From the NCBI GenBank assembly GCA_003415625.1, contig PYIU01000002.1, positions 620,001 to 684,000 on the forward strand: a DNA stretch of 64,000 bases. The letters run 5' to 3'. Below, piece after piece: positions 53,191 through 64,000 of the stretch. The translations under genes were made by a program, and so were the position numbers. The number at the start of each line of letters is the position of its first letter. The stretch's first letter is position 1. The stretch comes from Aquanectria penicillioides. Its lineage: Eukaryota > Ascomycota > Sordariomycetes > Hypocreales > Nectriaceae. The notes under the pieces were generated by a model. That model had not been told where the DNA came from and made no database searches. It worked only from the letters and a program-made list of their open reading frames with translations.

Positions 53191-55072
53191 TTATACAGAC
53201 TCCCCATTTTCCGTTCCGCGTTCAGTCAATGCGTCTCTCCTCGTAGTCGAGTCGCTCATACTTGGTAGCGAACTGGTCCCAGCCGGGAGGTGGTAGCGGC
53301 GTCGCCAGAACCAGCGTCCCAGGGTGGAAACGCCAGTGGCGATACCCACAACCATGCCGAGGAGGAGGAACTTGCCCATGAGCGAGTCGGCCTCGGGCCA
53401 GACGTCGGTGACGTTGCTGGGCATCAGGCAGGGCTGGCCGTTGGCCATGTCGATGACAAAGGTCGAGCCGAGAATAGTGCCCTCTTCGGTGAGGGCGGCG
53501 GCGGCCATGTAGCGGTGGCTGGTGGTGTTTCCGAGGAAGATCTCCGTCTCGAAGCCGGTGCGGTTGGCGACGGCGACGACGTTCTCGTGGCCATTCAGCG
53601 TGTTGGCGAAGTCGGAGGCAAGCTGCGCGATGTTAGCGGGCACGATACTGACGGGAGAGACAGGGATAGGTGAACCTACCACTACCCACGAGGCAATATC
53701 CGTGGCGCCGTTCCACGACAGCCAGACAGTTGCATTCTCCGTGGTGCTGTGAGGAGCTTCGATAGCGGCGTTGGGAAGCCACCTAGGTCTTCCGACCCAG
53801 TCATGCTTGGTGACGCGGTAGGCAAACATGTCGGCCTGGAAGTCGGCGCCGAGCTTTCCTCGCTGGACGTCCATGACCGGGGTGCCGTCGGGCTTGTACT
53901 CGACGAAGCCGGGTTGTAGCCCCATCCGACAATGTGGTTGCCGTTGTCGAGAGAGTACATGCCGCCCATGGCGCCCGAGTTGATGCGTTCGGGGTGGTAG
54001 TATTCTTGGACCACGCGGGCCGTCATGGCCTCGGTGTTGATCTCGAGGTGAAGACCGCGGGACCTGCAGCCCTCTTCGCTGCAGGGGCCCGTCTGCTCGC
54101 CGTGGTTGTCAAACATGGTGATGTGGCTCTGATTCTTGTAGAAGCGGGCATCGTGCTGCCAGGCAAAGTCGGTGGCCTTGCCGTTGCTCAGGTCGACAAA
54201 CTGGTTGCGCTTGCCACCAAGCATCCAGACGACATGGCTGTCGCGGCCGTCGATCAGGGCCAGCGTCGACATGTGGCGAGCCGAGATGAGGTAGTTGCCG
54301 TCGTCGGTCTTGTCGACCGAGTTGATGTGGAAGAAGTCGAAGCCGGAGTTATCGCCAACGCCGAATCCGTGGCCGTAGCGAGCGTTGGTGTCTCGGACGT
54401 CAAAGTGCTCAGAGGCAGACCATGTGAAGAGGACTTCGTTGGTCTCCAGGTCGACTTCCTGGAAACCGCTGTCCATGAGAAGACCGTCAACGGGACCGCC
54501 CCAGAAGCTGCAGTCCCAGGGGATGCTCCAGTAGATGGTGAAGATGGCGGTGCCCTGGGGAGTGATGCGCATCTCGTGCATGTCGGCGAGGGCGTTCTCG
54601 TGAAGGCCCTGGGCCGTGACGTTCCACTTGAGGTTGTAGTGCTCATCGTAGACCAATCCCCAGCCGTTAGCATGGCCGCGGTTGTGAACACCCTCCCAAA
54701 AGACCAGATACCGGGTACCGTTGATCTCCTGCACCTGGGAGGTGTAAGCGTTGTCGTAGCGCTGGTCAGCGTATACAAGACTGAAGTCCTTGGCATCGAG
54801 GATCATGGGGCCAGCGTGCATGTGGCCGTAGATGGAGCCGATGAAAATGTAGCTGGCATTGTCGGTCTCGCTGTAGTTAAAAGAGTTGACATTTAGGAGA
54901 GGAGCAATAATATCTGAGGATCGGAAAGTCTGATTGGGGAAACCACGGCGTGATCAGCCAGGGCGCTGAAATCCTTGGCTTGCTGATACAACACCATGTC
55001 CGCCAGGGACGTGCCGGCAAAAGCCAGCGCTGATAGCACGGCCGTTGCCGTGCATCTCCAAACGGAAGCCAT
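53191..55072 (-). CDS. Arylsulfotransferase-like membrane protein (ASST fungal type), two indels
   Basis: From MASVWRCTATAVLSALAFAG (55072) the gene reads ~627 aa if single bases are restored near 54936-54939 and 53911-53913. An in-phase 57-nt intron (53679-53623; GTAGGT, GCTAAC, GCAG) would reduce this to 608 aa. An N-terminal signal peptide precedes QTFRSSDIIAP. The beta-propeller-like body has SYIFIGSIYGHMHAGPMI, HEMRITPQGTAIFT, FDFFHINSVDKTDDGNYLIS, WMLGGKRNQF, FAWQHDARF and DNGNHIVGWG, typical of fungal ASST-like proteins. Near the C-terminus a membrane helix (MGKFLLLGMVVGIATGVSTL) is followed by basic WRRRYH. It is probably anchored in a secretory membrane or the plasma membrane. Biochemical role is unproven. 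Both breaks lie inside conserved blocks, so sequence errors are likely. Confidence 0.82.
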
Positions 55073-55846
55073 TAGGTTGGAAGCCGTAGGATGGCGGATT
55101 GAGTGATTGACTAATTCGTACAATCGAAAATTGTAAAAGGGAGGCGGCGATTGGTTAAGATGGAAGACCTTGGAAGCCAAAAAAAGTATGGTACGGTGAA
55201 GCGACTCGTAGATTTCGTAGTAGGAAAATCGTGGTTCGGGGGTAAAGTTAGGGAAAGGCGAGATCAGGGCCCCCAGTTTATTTTGGAGCAGTAGCAATGC
55301 CGATTGCAGAAATTGGTGAATGATTGGACGATATCACGAATTCGAAGCCAGCGATGGGAAATCGAGGCGGAGTGAGTGTGATGGCAGTGTTGATGGCGCA
55401 CACGCGCAGCGCAGTTGGGCGGAACAAGCAGCGAGGGGCGAGGAGGGAAGAAAAAAAAAAAGGTAAGAAAAGATGCAAATAACCAAAAAGAGACAATGAG
55501 CGAGAGAACAGGTGCGGTCGTGCAGCTTGTAAATCGTAAGGAAGAAACAAAAGCACACACGGGAGGAGGAAGTCGAGAGGAGGGGGGCGAGGAGGGGAGG
55601 AGGCTGAATATGAAGGACACGGAGAAACCAAGGTGAGGCGATTGACGACCGGGCCAAGCAAGGATGGAGGGGACAATGATACTGATATACATGGAAAGAA
55701 AGAACGGGAGTCAAGGATCTGTCTTCCGCCGCCACCGGCCGGGTGTTTGAGTGTAAGTTGTGGAGGGTGGATCTAAGGCAGTGGGAGTAGGGATGAGTGA
55801 TGAGAAGAAGAAAGAAATCCATGCCTCCGCTACGCTATGTACGTAC

Positions 55847-55848
<2 letters not shown>

Positions 55849-55878
<30 letters not shown>
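55849..55878. repeat. (TG)n microsatellite
   Basis: About 14 uninterrupted TG units. Confidence 0.85.
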
Positions 55879-55880
<2 letters not shown>

Positions 55881-57608
55881 ATTTCTGTTCCTGTAAGAGA
55901 GCAAGCAAGCAAGCGGCAGTCTGCGCCGGAGAGCGTGTGAGTGTGTAGTGCGACCGTGTGTGTACCAAGTAATTTGGCACGCAAGTATGTACGTGTACCC
56001 CCCGATGGAACACACAGAGAACAAACACCCCGGCCGAGCTATGTCCAAGTCTCCCTTCTCCGTTTCACCAGACGCCCATGCCATGGATTGGACGACATCT
56101 GTTACAGGGGCAAGTCGAGTTCCTGTTGGGTCTGGTTGAGTCGCGCTATATTCCTTCGCCCACAGTCTTGGCTACGGGAGACGCCTCTTGTTGCGGCTGG
56201 CCGGGGTGACGTAAGTCTCGCGACCAGGACGTTTCGTTTGGGTCTTCCTTGTGTGGTCCGCATACCAGATGAGCACAATGGGCACAATTAACACAATGAG
56301 CCATGAAAGTTGGACAAAACTGGTCAAGGGAAGGGACGGGGAGGGGGAGGGGGTTATTCTCCTCCCCTGGTCATCAAACCCCCCTCCCTCTTCCAAGGGC
56401 GCGAGGAAGAGGAGCCCAGAATGAAGGTTAACGGGTATGGCAAAAAAATTGTATTCTATTCTGCTCTGGCCTGACGTCCGCGCGCCGCATTGCATAGACT
56501 TTGATGGATGGATCGGGCGAGTGACGCATGAGGCCGAACGATCGGATACGCGGATTTCCTTCAGCCACGGCGTTACGCCTTTGTCACGAGCCCAAGCCTC
56601 CGCGTTCTGCGGTTGCGCTATCCTGGGCCACAGGACTAATAAGGGCTGGGAGATTCGAGAAGCGGCCTCACCAAAGAGGAAATGCCAAATCTTGCGGTTG
56701 GCATCTGCCTAAGCTAGGGATGAATAGGAAAATATGCCTCACTCGCTAACTAGTTGGTTGGTATTTTTTTTCAATCCTTTGTCCAGAAAGAGCTTCCCAT
56801 AGCCGAGGATGGCGCTACTCACATACACGTCCACCTGTCTGTCACTTTCTCCCAACGTTGGCTCTCACTCTCACCCGAGTTGACATAAAGAGGGTCCCCA
56901 TTCAATATCAGCCGTACCAAGATGCCTCCACGTGGGCCTTGTCAAGACATGATCTTGCATGCCTTCTCCCAGCCGCGAAACAATTCCGTGTCCTAGACAG
57001 CGGGAAAGCAAACGCAAGACTCGACGGCTACGGCTACAGCTACGGCTACGGCTCCTGGTCGAACTCAAGTCCGTCGCCGCCGGAGCAGCAGCCTCCCTCG
57101 CCAGAAAGAGAACCGGCCGTGGTGCATAAAAGCGGCGAATCAGAACATGGGGCCCTGCTCGTCGACGGGGCCGTTGACGCAAGCCTTGCGCAGGGTTCGG
57201 GCGGTCGCCGTTCGTTCCCAATCAAGTGGATGTATGTGGAGGCCACAAGGAATAACTAGAGAGAGACAAAAAGATTAAGCAGCCAGCGACCGAGCGCCAA
57301 AAGAATGTATACAGTATGTGCCGGCAGCGCGGATGGGGCCACCGACGCCGCGTGGAGCAATGTGGGCTTGCGTACGTACGTCTTCTACTGAGGCCCGGGA
57401 ATTGCGCGCTTCAGAGGAGCGAGCCCCGGGCGTCATGGCGAACATTGCGTCAGTGGCATCGCAGCGCATTATTAATCTCACAGAGCGAGAATCAGATCCT
57501 CCTTCGTCCTCCAGGCCTCGAGTCTGTGCTCGCTAGCATGTTTCGTGCCTTGTCCATCATCCAGTATCGATAGAAACCATCATCGTCATTGCTCCAAGGC
57601 TGAGTCTG

Positions 57609-57635
57609 CCGAGAGAGAGAGAGAGAGAGAGAGAG
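57609..57635. repeat. (GA)n microsatellite
   Basis: About 13 GA units. Confidence 0.85.
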
Positions 57636-58183
57636 GGTGTGATGTGTAGCAGCACCACCTCCACCTCCACCAACACCCTCACACTTCTTTTTGCCGGGAT
57701 GCTTCGTCTGGGGCTACGTACGTCACGGGAGCAAGCAGAAAAGAGATTCAACAATATGTCATGTACTCCTCAGGAGAAATCCGTCGGCCCCCGCCTCTCT
57801 TTCTTCAGAGAGAGATGACCAACTACCTACTCGTCCATGAGCCACGGTCAAGGATGCAGGATCAATAGATTCACGAACCAACCAACGCAACGAGTTTCCC
57901 TCGGGAGGGTGCAAGCAGCCCCCATCGGGTGACTCCTCTGTGTGTTATCCGCACAGCTCCTTGTGTGGCGGGAGAGTCGAGTCAAGTATCCGCAGAAAAA
58001 ATCGAACCTCATCTCATTCCTGACACACGCGGGGGTGTCAATACCAAACATCTTCTCAAACCTCGGGCTCGGTGCGGTGTCATGGAAACCTGGAACCAGA
58101 GGAACCCCCGAGGGTCCGATGGGGAGAATCGCACTTTGGACAAGCACCGAGCTAGCGCTTGGATCTGTCGCGCTGCTGACAGA

Positions 58184-58209
58184 GGGGGGGGGGGGGGGGG
58201 GAGGGGGGG
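58184..58209. repeat. Poly-G tract
   Basis: Eighteen consecutive G, then A, then seven G. Such runs are error-prone in sequencing. Confidence 0.85.
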
Positions 58210-58317
58210 ACGGGGTCCACTCCACCAAGGGAAGACTATACGCGCGTTCTGACACGACGCCATATCACCATGAGGGCATCGAATCACGCTTGTGGGCGAT
58301 GCGAGTGCAGGTCTTCG

Positions 58318-58410
58318 GGACGTGGGGACGACTGGGGACGACTGGGACGACTAGGACGACCAGGAAAGACCAGGAAAGACCAGGAAGGCTACGACTAGGA
58401 AGACTAGGGT
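58318..58410. repeat. GACGACTGGG / GACCAGGAAA minisatellite
   Basis: A short array of ~10-bp imperfect units: first GACGTGGG and GACTGGGGAC types, then GACCAGGAAA three times, then GACTAGG. Confidence 0.7.
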
Positions 58411-60339
58411 GGGCAGCCGGCCGGGGACAGCCATCGTAAGTACAGCAAAGATGGATGGATGTTGAGGTTTAAAAAAAGCGCCTTGGGGATGCGATTACGT
58501 GGCTTGGGTAGCACACAGGCACTGCGAGGTATGTTGATCCCCGTTCTTTTCCATGTCCATTTCCATTGTATCCTGCGAGGCAGAGCCAGTCTTTTAATTG
58601 AATCAATCCATCCTCCCCACAAAATATAATGACGGTCATGGACCGATATCCGTGGTGAGTATGTGCAGTAATAGTGAGGCTAGGCGAGGCGAGGCGAGAC
58701 GAGTTGAGGCTGGTAGAGTGAGGTAGTAGAACTAGTACTGTAGATCTTGGTCTGGGCCTGGATGGATGATGCTGATGTATCGAATTCCAGCCTTTTCTCA
58801 GCCTGCCATTCTTGTCCGTCCGTCTGCCTGTCTGCCTGCCTCCCTGTTCTCCCCCTCTCTCACGGCTTTTCTGCTTCTTCTGCTAGTCCCTTCTCCCCCG
58901 TTCCATTCGCTTGCCTCTTATACGCCACGTCTCACGTCCGTCCCTCCAGTCGGCTCGTCCTCTCTTTGCAAGCTTTCTCGCTTTCTCGCATTCGGTGCCT
59001 TTTCCTCAGGTCATCCTCGTCCGCATGCCCTCGTCTCGCCACAGGACGGTTTCACGATGTCCTCCGTCCACCTATCGTTTCAACATTTGGCTCCTCCACA
59101 ATGCCAGGTCTGTAACCCAACGATCCACCGACATCCGACAGCAGGATACCGGAGATTTTCACCTGACTGGCCAATGCAACTCTGCACACTGCGCTTAGCT
59201 TCAGATTCAGCGTGTGGCAGCCAAGAATTACCGAGTCGACGGGCGGCAGCCATCCCGCTTGCCACCACCCCTGCAGGGGAAAGGTTCCAGAGGGTCATCC
59301 GCTGGGAGATACAGGGGCCAGTGGCGCCTCTTGGCAGGACACCCCCGGCACTTGCTGGGGCTGCTGGGGCACCTGGGGGCCTATAAGGTCTGGGGATGGT
59401 CCCTCAGTGGTGCCTTGCCCTGTCGTCTTACGACTCCCGCGCTAAAAACCTGCTGGAAGTCCCCTGAAGAGCTGCTCGTCAGCGACACCGACAGCCCGTC
59501 GCCGGGTCTCGGGCGGCGTAGCTACCAGCGACAGCCATTCGTGACATCTCTCTCCCTCTCGCGTCTGCACAGCACAGCGCTGCACTGCACAACAACGCAT
59601 CTCGGCACGGCACAAACACTACCAGCAGCACCGGCGGCAAGCATCCACGCACATAATAGGGGGCGTGGCCGTGGGGGAAATTATCGGCGCGGAATTCCAA
59701 ATGCGCTGCGCTCATTGCTCATCGGCAGTTCGTCAGCTATACACGTATTCGCTGCCCATCCTTAGATTGACGCCGTCGTGGCGTAATCCCGCCACGCAAC
59801 CGTCGTCACAAGTCCATGTAAGCTTAATCTTGTCTGCACGCAAGCAACAATGCTCCTTTTTTGTTCCCTTTCTCTGGCTCTATCCTTCGCCTCGGCGAGG
59901 TTCACGCGCCAATTTTCCAATCTCTGGCCTCCCCTGAGCTCTCAAAAGGTCCATTCGAGCTCGGCATGGGTTTCGTTTTTCGTTTCTTGTTTGGATCGAC
60001 CAGATCGCCTGCCTAGTTTCATCTCGCTCTCCTCCTATGCTCGGTGGGTAACCACCTTGAGACGTGCGGATCGAGCATCCGCATAGACAGTCTTGGCAGC
60101 CAAGCCCTCAAACAATCCTCCTCCTAGGGGTTTGCCTGCTTCATCCAAGCCGATCATGCCCAGTGGCACCGAGAAATTTGGCTCCCGAACCATGCGCAAT
60201 TGTGCCTATCCGGTTGGGCTACGGCTGTCAAGCTCTGTCCACACCAAACTAGAGAGTCGGTCTTAGTACTTTAGGCGAAACGGCCATGATTATCCTTATT
60301 AAAGAGGAGCACGGTCCCAACCCCCGCTTCAATCTTCTG

Positions 60340-60940
60340 ACGACTTCTTATGGGACTTCTGTTTGAGAGAGAGTAAGCTGCTCAATGCTCTCGTGAGCTG
60401 CCAAGGCGAGGTAGTCAAAGGAGATAATGTTGCCTGGGCCCATCAATCTGGGATCGCATTTGTGCGGCATTTGTGTTTTCCAACATGGTATTCCAAGGAG
60501 AAATGACCAGATGTAATCACAAAATACTCACATGAGAAATGGAACATTGTGCGAGACAGAGGCAATGAAGGAAACATTGCAGAGAATGACACATTGCTCA
60601 AGAAGTATCTTGGGGCTGTTACAAGGTGTAATCGCTTTCTTATTCTTTATCCGCAGAGTTTCGATACTTCTCTGGTAAGAAGCCGTCTACGATAACCCAA
60701 CACCAGACTTACAACATCTACCTTGTCCGCCAAGTCGACAGGCACGCTTTTCATGTCCAACTTTTGCTCTCTATCTTTCTCCGATTGTTCGGGAGATTTG
60801 ATATACTAGCAGATAGATATTTCAAGGTCTGAGTTCAAGTTCGTCAAGTGATGATTGCTTTACCTTGGCCATGTGCCATGTCACAGGACCCAGGGAGGAA
60901 CTACTGGAAGGATGTGCATGCTGCGACTCTACCAAGCGAA
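60340..60940 (-). CDS. Possible multi-exon gene fragment, unrecognised
   Basis: On the minus strand four short segments can be joined with plausible splice sites: LGPVTWHMAK (before a GTAAAG donor at ~60865), YIKSPEQSEKDREQ...LADKVDV (60808 to ~60711, before GTAAGT), a segment with ILLEQCVILCNVSFIASV ending in a GTGAGT donor (~60531), and LMGPGNIISFDYLALAAHES to a stop near 60350. Phases agree, but the third acceptor (AATAAG) is weak and no start codon or family was found upstream. It may be the end of a degraded gene. Very uncertain. Confidence 0.22.
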
Positions 60941-61940
60941 GGAATTACAAGATCTTTGGGTCAGTACCGAAGAAGAAGAATATGTTATCAGTCGATTATG
61001 ATTACAGGATCAAGTCCCGTCTGAGGTGCCAGAGTCGTCTGTTGCATCTCGGACCGTTGTTGCATCTACGTTGGTGCTGTGGGCAACCCTGGCGAGAACG
61101 AGAAAGCATGGTTCAACAAAAGCTTGTTGAACAATGTTACAAGAAGAAACTTTCTTCCTATCGCAGCAACCCTAACAAACGGAACTACTCTGGTTGGTTG
61201 GTTGCTGGGCAGTGTTACAATATGAATACTTGCATCGACCGTACGAGAGATGCCGGAGGCACATCTATCAGTCAAACGTATTAATATATTACAACAAAAG
61301 AAATATTCAACACCAGCCTTAAGTTTCATATTCAAGGGACAAGTCAATAAGATGTGGAGGATCTGCCAGCTATAACAGCCGGCTCCGCCATTTCAATATT
61401 ATGCTTTACAGTTCAATGTTCCAATATTCATAGTCGAACTTAGGACATTTCTCAAGCACAGGGTTGCAAGAAGCTATGAAAGTCACATCCGAAGACTCTA
61501 CAATACTCAGAAAGCCAAACTCGCAATCACGGCTCAGTTAGCAACTGAGGCTTTTCGCGTATCCTTCCGAACCCAACTCACAACGGCAAGTCATTTACTT
61601 ACTAACACATCAAACAGACTTCTCTTCCCATTCGATATCATAATCAAGACAAGACTCTAACCTATGTAGAAACATTGAAATATACAGTCACATGTCAAAC
61701 AAAATGGAACAATCACATCACTATCACAACAATGAAACTCTTTGATTCCTCAAGTATGTCACAATTGAATCTACCTCCACAGGAGGCTACCCAGAAGAAA
61801 TATCTACAGACAAACAAATCCATTGCCGTCACAATCAGGCCCTTGGCCGGGCTTCGTGGCTCGCCTCCGGTCAAGAAGACGCAAACCCAAATCCCCCGCC
61901 TCACGGCACCTTTCCCATTCTCTCTCCGCCCTGCTGCCAT
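60941..61940. other. AT-rich intergenic region
   Basis: About 1 kb, AT-rich. Frames at 60865-61284 (plus) and 61066-61347 (minus) overlap one another and have no domain. No gene is supported. Confidence 0.35.
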
Positions 61941-63132
61941 TTAAGTGCAGGCGGCGCGGCAGCGGTAACGGTCACGTACTTTGGTCTGGGGCTGAGCAGT
62001 AACGGTGACGTACGAGGTGATGTGGGTGACAGTGTTGCCCTTGCTGCCCTGACCGTTGTTGCCCTTGGAGCCGCTGGAGCCAGAGTTGGAAGAGCCAGAG
62101 TTGCTGACGCTGCTGGACTGAGCGGCGGCGGCGACAGTGGTGGTAACAGCCTGGGTCTGCTGAGCGGCCTGGGTCACGGAAATGGCAGCCTGGGTGATGG
62201 CAGCCTGGCTCTCGACGGCGGAGGTCTCCTCGTCACAGTCCTCGTCATCGCCGTCGTCCTCACCATCCTCATCGCAGTCCTCGTCGTCGGCACCATCGTC
62301 AGTGCCATCCTCGTCGCAGTCCTCATCGTCGTCGCCAGTGGTGGGAGTGGAAGAGGGAGCAGCGGGGTGGTGGCCTCGGGGGTGGTCTCAGCAACGGCGG
62401 TAGTGGGAACAGCCTCTACGGGAGTGGTAGCGACCTCGGCAGCAGCAGAGGTAGCGGCGGCAGAAGAGGCGGGAGCGGCAGAAGAAGCGGCGGCGGCGGC
62501 GGAGGTAGCGCAGCGGCAGAAGTGGCAGCGGGGGCAGAGCTGGAAGCGGAGCCGGAGCCGGAGCCGGAAGAGCTGCCGCCAACAGTGAAATCAACGCAAC
62601 CTTCGTAGGTCTGGTTGATATCGGGAGCGTCCCAGAACCACTGGAGAACACAGTCGCCGGCGGTGGAGCAGGTGGTGCCTAGGTCGGGGGATGGTGACGC
62701 TGAAGGCGGTGTTGTTGGCGGGAATACCAGAGTTGGAGGCGTAGTTGGAGAACTCGATCAGGGGCTCGCCAATGATGCTGTTGGTAGCGGTGTTGACGAC
62801 GGAAACGTTGGCATATCCGGTGGGGGGGCAGCAATGTTGATCTTGAAGTCAACCGACTCTCCAGCAGTGTAAGTCTGGACGGCGTCAGGGTTGTCCTTGA
62901 GGAGGAAACCCTTGCAGAGCCAGAGGTTGCACTCGGCGGCGTTGAAGTCGCTGCCGACGACCTGGAGGATGCCCTGGACGTTGCCGTTGATGTCGGAGGT
63001 CTGCTGGTAGTAGGGCTGCTGACCGCAAGCAGCCTCGTAGGCGGAACCAGGCTTGCGGGGAGTGGGGGAGGAGATGTAGCCGTGGGCGGCAACGAGGGGG
63101 ATGAGAGCGGCAAGGGTGGCGATACGCTGCAT
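61941..63132 (-). CDS. AA16-like lytic polysaccharide monooxygenase with acidic Cys-rich tail
   Basis: Start MQRIATLAALIPLVAA, a 16-residue signal peptide ending before HGYISS, so mature His1 can form the copper histidine brace. Next come PRKPGSAYEAACGQQPYY, GNVQGILQVV, AAECNLWLCKGF, PLIEFSNYAS and CSTAGDCVLQWFWDAP, all AA16-like. A linker rich in Ser, Ala and Thr follows, then an acidic stretch with three DEDCDE-type units, a Gln/Thr/Ser region and a basic RYRCRAACT end. Four indels break the frame: one base missing near 62822-62828 (G7), one extra in 62686-62690 (G5), one missing near 62509-62510 and one missing near 62364-62367 (G4). Allowing for them gives 1194 nt, 397 aa. The conserved blocks between breaks favour sequence errors. 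AA16 enzymes oxidise cellulose outside the cell. Confidence 0.8.
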
Positions 63133-64000
63133 GTTGGGCAAATCGAGATTGGTCAAAAAAAAAAATGGTTAGGTTTTCTGTGGTTGGTTCTGAAACTGGG
63201 CAGTTGTGCGAGGAAATTGAACTGAGTTGGGAGTCTCTGGGACCAGATGTTGGTGGTTTGGAAGGGAGTGGGAGAATGAAGGCTCTGAGAGCACGAAAGC
63301 AAAAAAAAAAGTGGTTTTGGTTGTAAAATGGGGCCGTCAAGGCTGAAAGAATGGCAAGTCGCAATGAAAGTGATGTACAAGCGTACAAGAAAAGAACGGC
63401 AGATCTGGTCCTTCGAGGTCCGTGAAGAAAAGAGGCTGAAGAGGAAGAAGAGAAGCCAAGCAAAGACGGGGGAGGGCCTCGTCGACTTGATATACGGGGA
63501 GTTGGGAGCAGTCGGCAGCGTCCCACCGGACAAGAGTTTCTAGATCTGGATTAGAACAGCCCTGAAGGGTATCCCAGCATCCCAGGTCTCGTCTCCCCCT
63601 TTGCAGCCGGACTTGTTCGTTTCTGATACTCGCATGCTTGGCCAGCTTTTCCCACCGCAGGAGGCGGCCGGGTGGGTCCCTGAAGACCCTGGAGAGAAAA
63701 GAAGCCTCCACAGGGACACAGGGAGGAGGACTCTGGGCTCCTGATGGAGAGTTCCTGGCCTCTCGATTTGCCCCAAAACCCCGGTTCGTTCAAGGGCTCG
63801 GGTGGCGGCAATGTGGGCGGCCGGGGTTTTGGGTGTTGGGATGACAAGCGCCGGCCGAAGATGGAGCCCCAGGCCCCCGGGAGACGGTTGAGCTGGATAA
63901 TAGTCCGCCAATTGCCATTGCGTCACGCAGGAGACGCAAATATTCCGCGGATCGTAGGAGACGGGTCGACGGGTCATCAATTCCAGACGGTTGGTGCCAT
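63133..64000. promoter_or_regulatory. Upstream region of LPMO gene
   Basis: 868 bp to the window edge. A poly-A run (63156-63165) lies close upstream of the start codon, and another (63300-63310) further out. Frames in 63153-63980 overlap on several strands without motifs. No gene is supported. Confidence 0.4.

Larger units (their letters stand above)
55073..60339. other. Gene-poor, repeat-rich intergenic region
   Basis: About 5.3 kb with many short overlapping frames but no recognisable domain or consistent splice model. It contains a (TG)n microsatellite (~55849-55878), a (GA)n run (~57609-57635), a GACTGGG/GACCAGGAAA minisatellite (~58318-58410), an 18-base G run (58184-58201) and GAGGC repeats (~58681-58705). 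The part next to the ASST-like gene is presumably its promoter. Confidence 0.5.

Noticed and set aside
53934..54896. Long plus-strand frame (320 aa) opposite the ASST-like gene
   Set aside because: It is the antisense shadow of a conserved coding region; no domain is seen in the plus-strand translation.
56858..57259. Plus-strand frame with a GYGYSYGYG repeat
   Set aside because: Short, low complexity, no signal peptide or splice support; repeat-driven.
58747..59765. Overlapping Ser/Leu/Pro-rich plus-strand frames
   Set aside because: Three frames open at once in pyrimidine-rich DNA; no conserved motif.
60865..61284. 139-aa plus-strand frame
   Set aside because: Overlaps minus-strand open frames; no recognisable domain and no promoter or splice evidence.
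1..64000. tRNA, rRNA, CRISPR or intact transposon genes
   Set aside because: No B-box-like GGTTCGANNCC with cloverleaf, no rRNA motifs, no spaced direct repeats and no transposase motifs were found by eye.

Overview
The window is nuclear DNA of a filamentous ascomycete, probably a Sordariomycete. Introns are short (about 50-75 nt), with GTRAGT donors and CTAAC/CTAAT branch sites. Gene content is typically fungal: a TRI12-type MFS pump, a LaeA-like methyltransferase, a Zn2Cys6 factor, a quelling-type RdRP and an AA16-like LPMO. Gene models were spliced by hand and checked for phase; family names come from motif recognition only.

0.5-19.1 kb: ten adjacent genes look like one catabolic island. 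Three encode AtuA/DUF1446 proteins (529-2512 +, 11021-12903 -, 16960-19051 +). The others are a short-chain dehydrogenase, a TRI12-family transporter, two crotonase-fold enoyl-CoA hydratases from one divergent promoter, a MaoC/hydratase-2 protein, an acyl-CoA synthetase and a tandem ABM-domain protein. The content recalls the bacterial acyclic-terpene (atu) pathway. Several enzymes end in peroxisomal PTS1 tripeptides (SKL, SRL, AKL). The inferred logic is import of an organic acid, CoA activation in the peroxisome, repeated hydration and oxidation, and an AtuA-dependent step of unknown chemistry. A TGA(A/G)TCAT-type element recurs in the island's promoters. No carboxylase, acyl-CoA dehydrogenase/oxidase or thiolase is visible, and the island may continue past the left edge.

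19-31.6 kb: a riboflavin-kinase-fold protein, an Xaa-Pro aminopeptidase with an optional mitochondrial-like leader, a small secreted-protein gene with an in-frame TAG, a decayed secreted alpha/beta-hydrolase, a GliT-like flavoprotein and a hypothetical protein.

34-55 kb: an NmrA-like protein, a secreted aspartic protease, RIO1 kinase, a Zn2Cys6 regulator divergent from an RNA-dependent RNA polymerase, a LaeA-like methyltransferase and an arylsulfotransferase-like protein. 55-62 kb is gene-poor and rich in simple repeats. An AA16-like LPMO with an unusual acidic Cys/Asp/Glu tail closes the window at 61.9-63.1 kb.

Sequence quality: five otherwise intact genes (AtuA-2, GliT-like, aspartic protease, arylsulfotransferase, LPMO) contain single-base indels, mostly one missing base in a G/C run. 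They look like homopolymer sequencing errors rather than gene death. The alpha/beta-hydrolase is different: it also has in-frame stops and a lost nucleophile serine, so it is called a true pseudogene.
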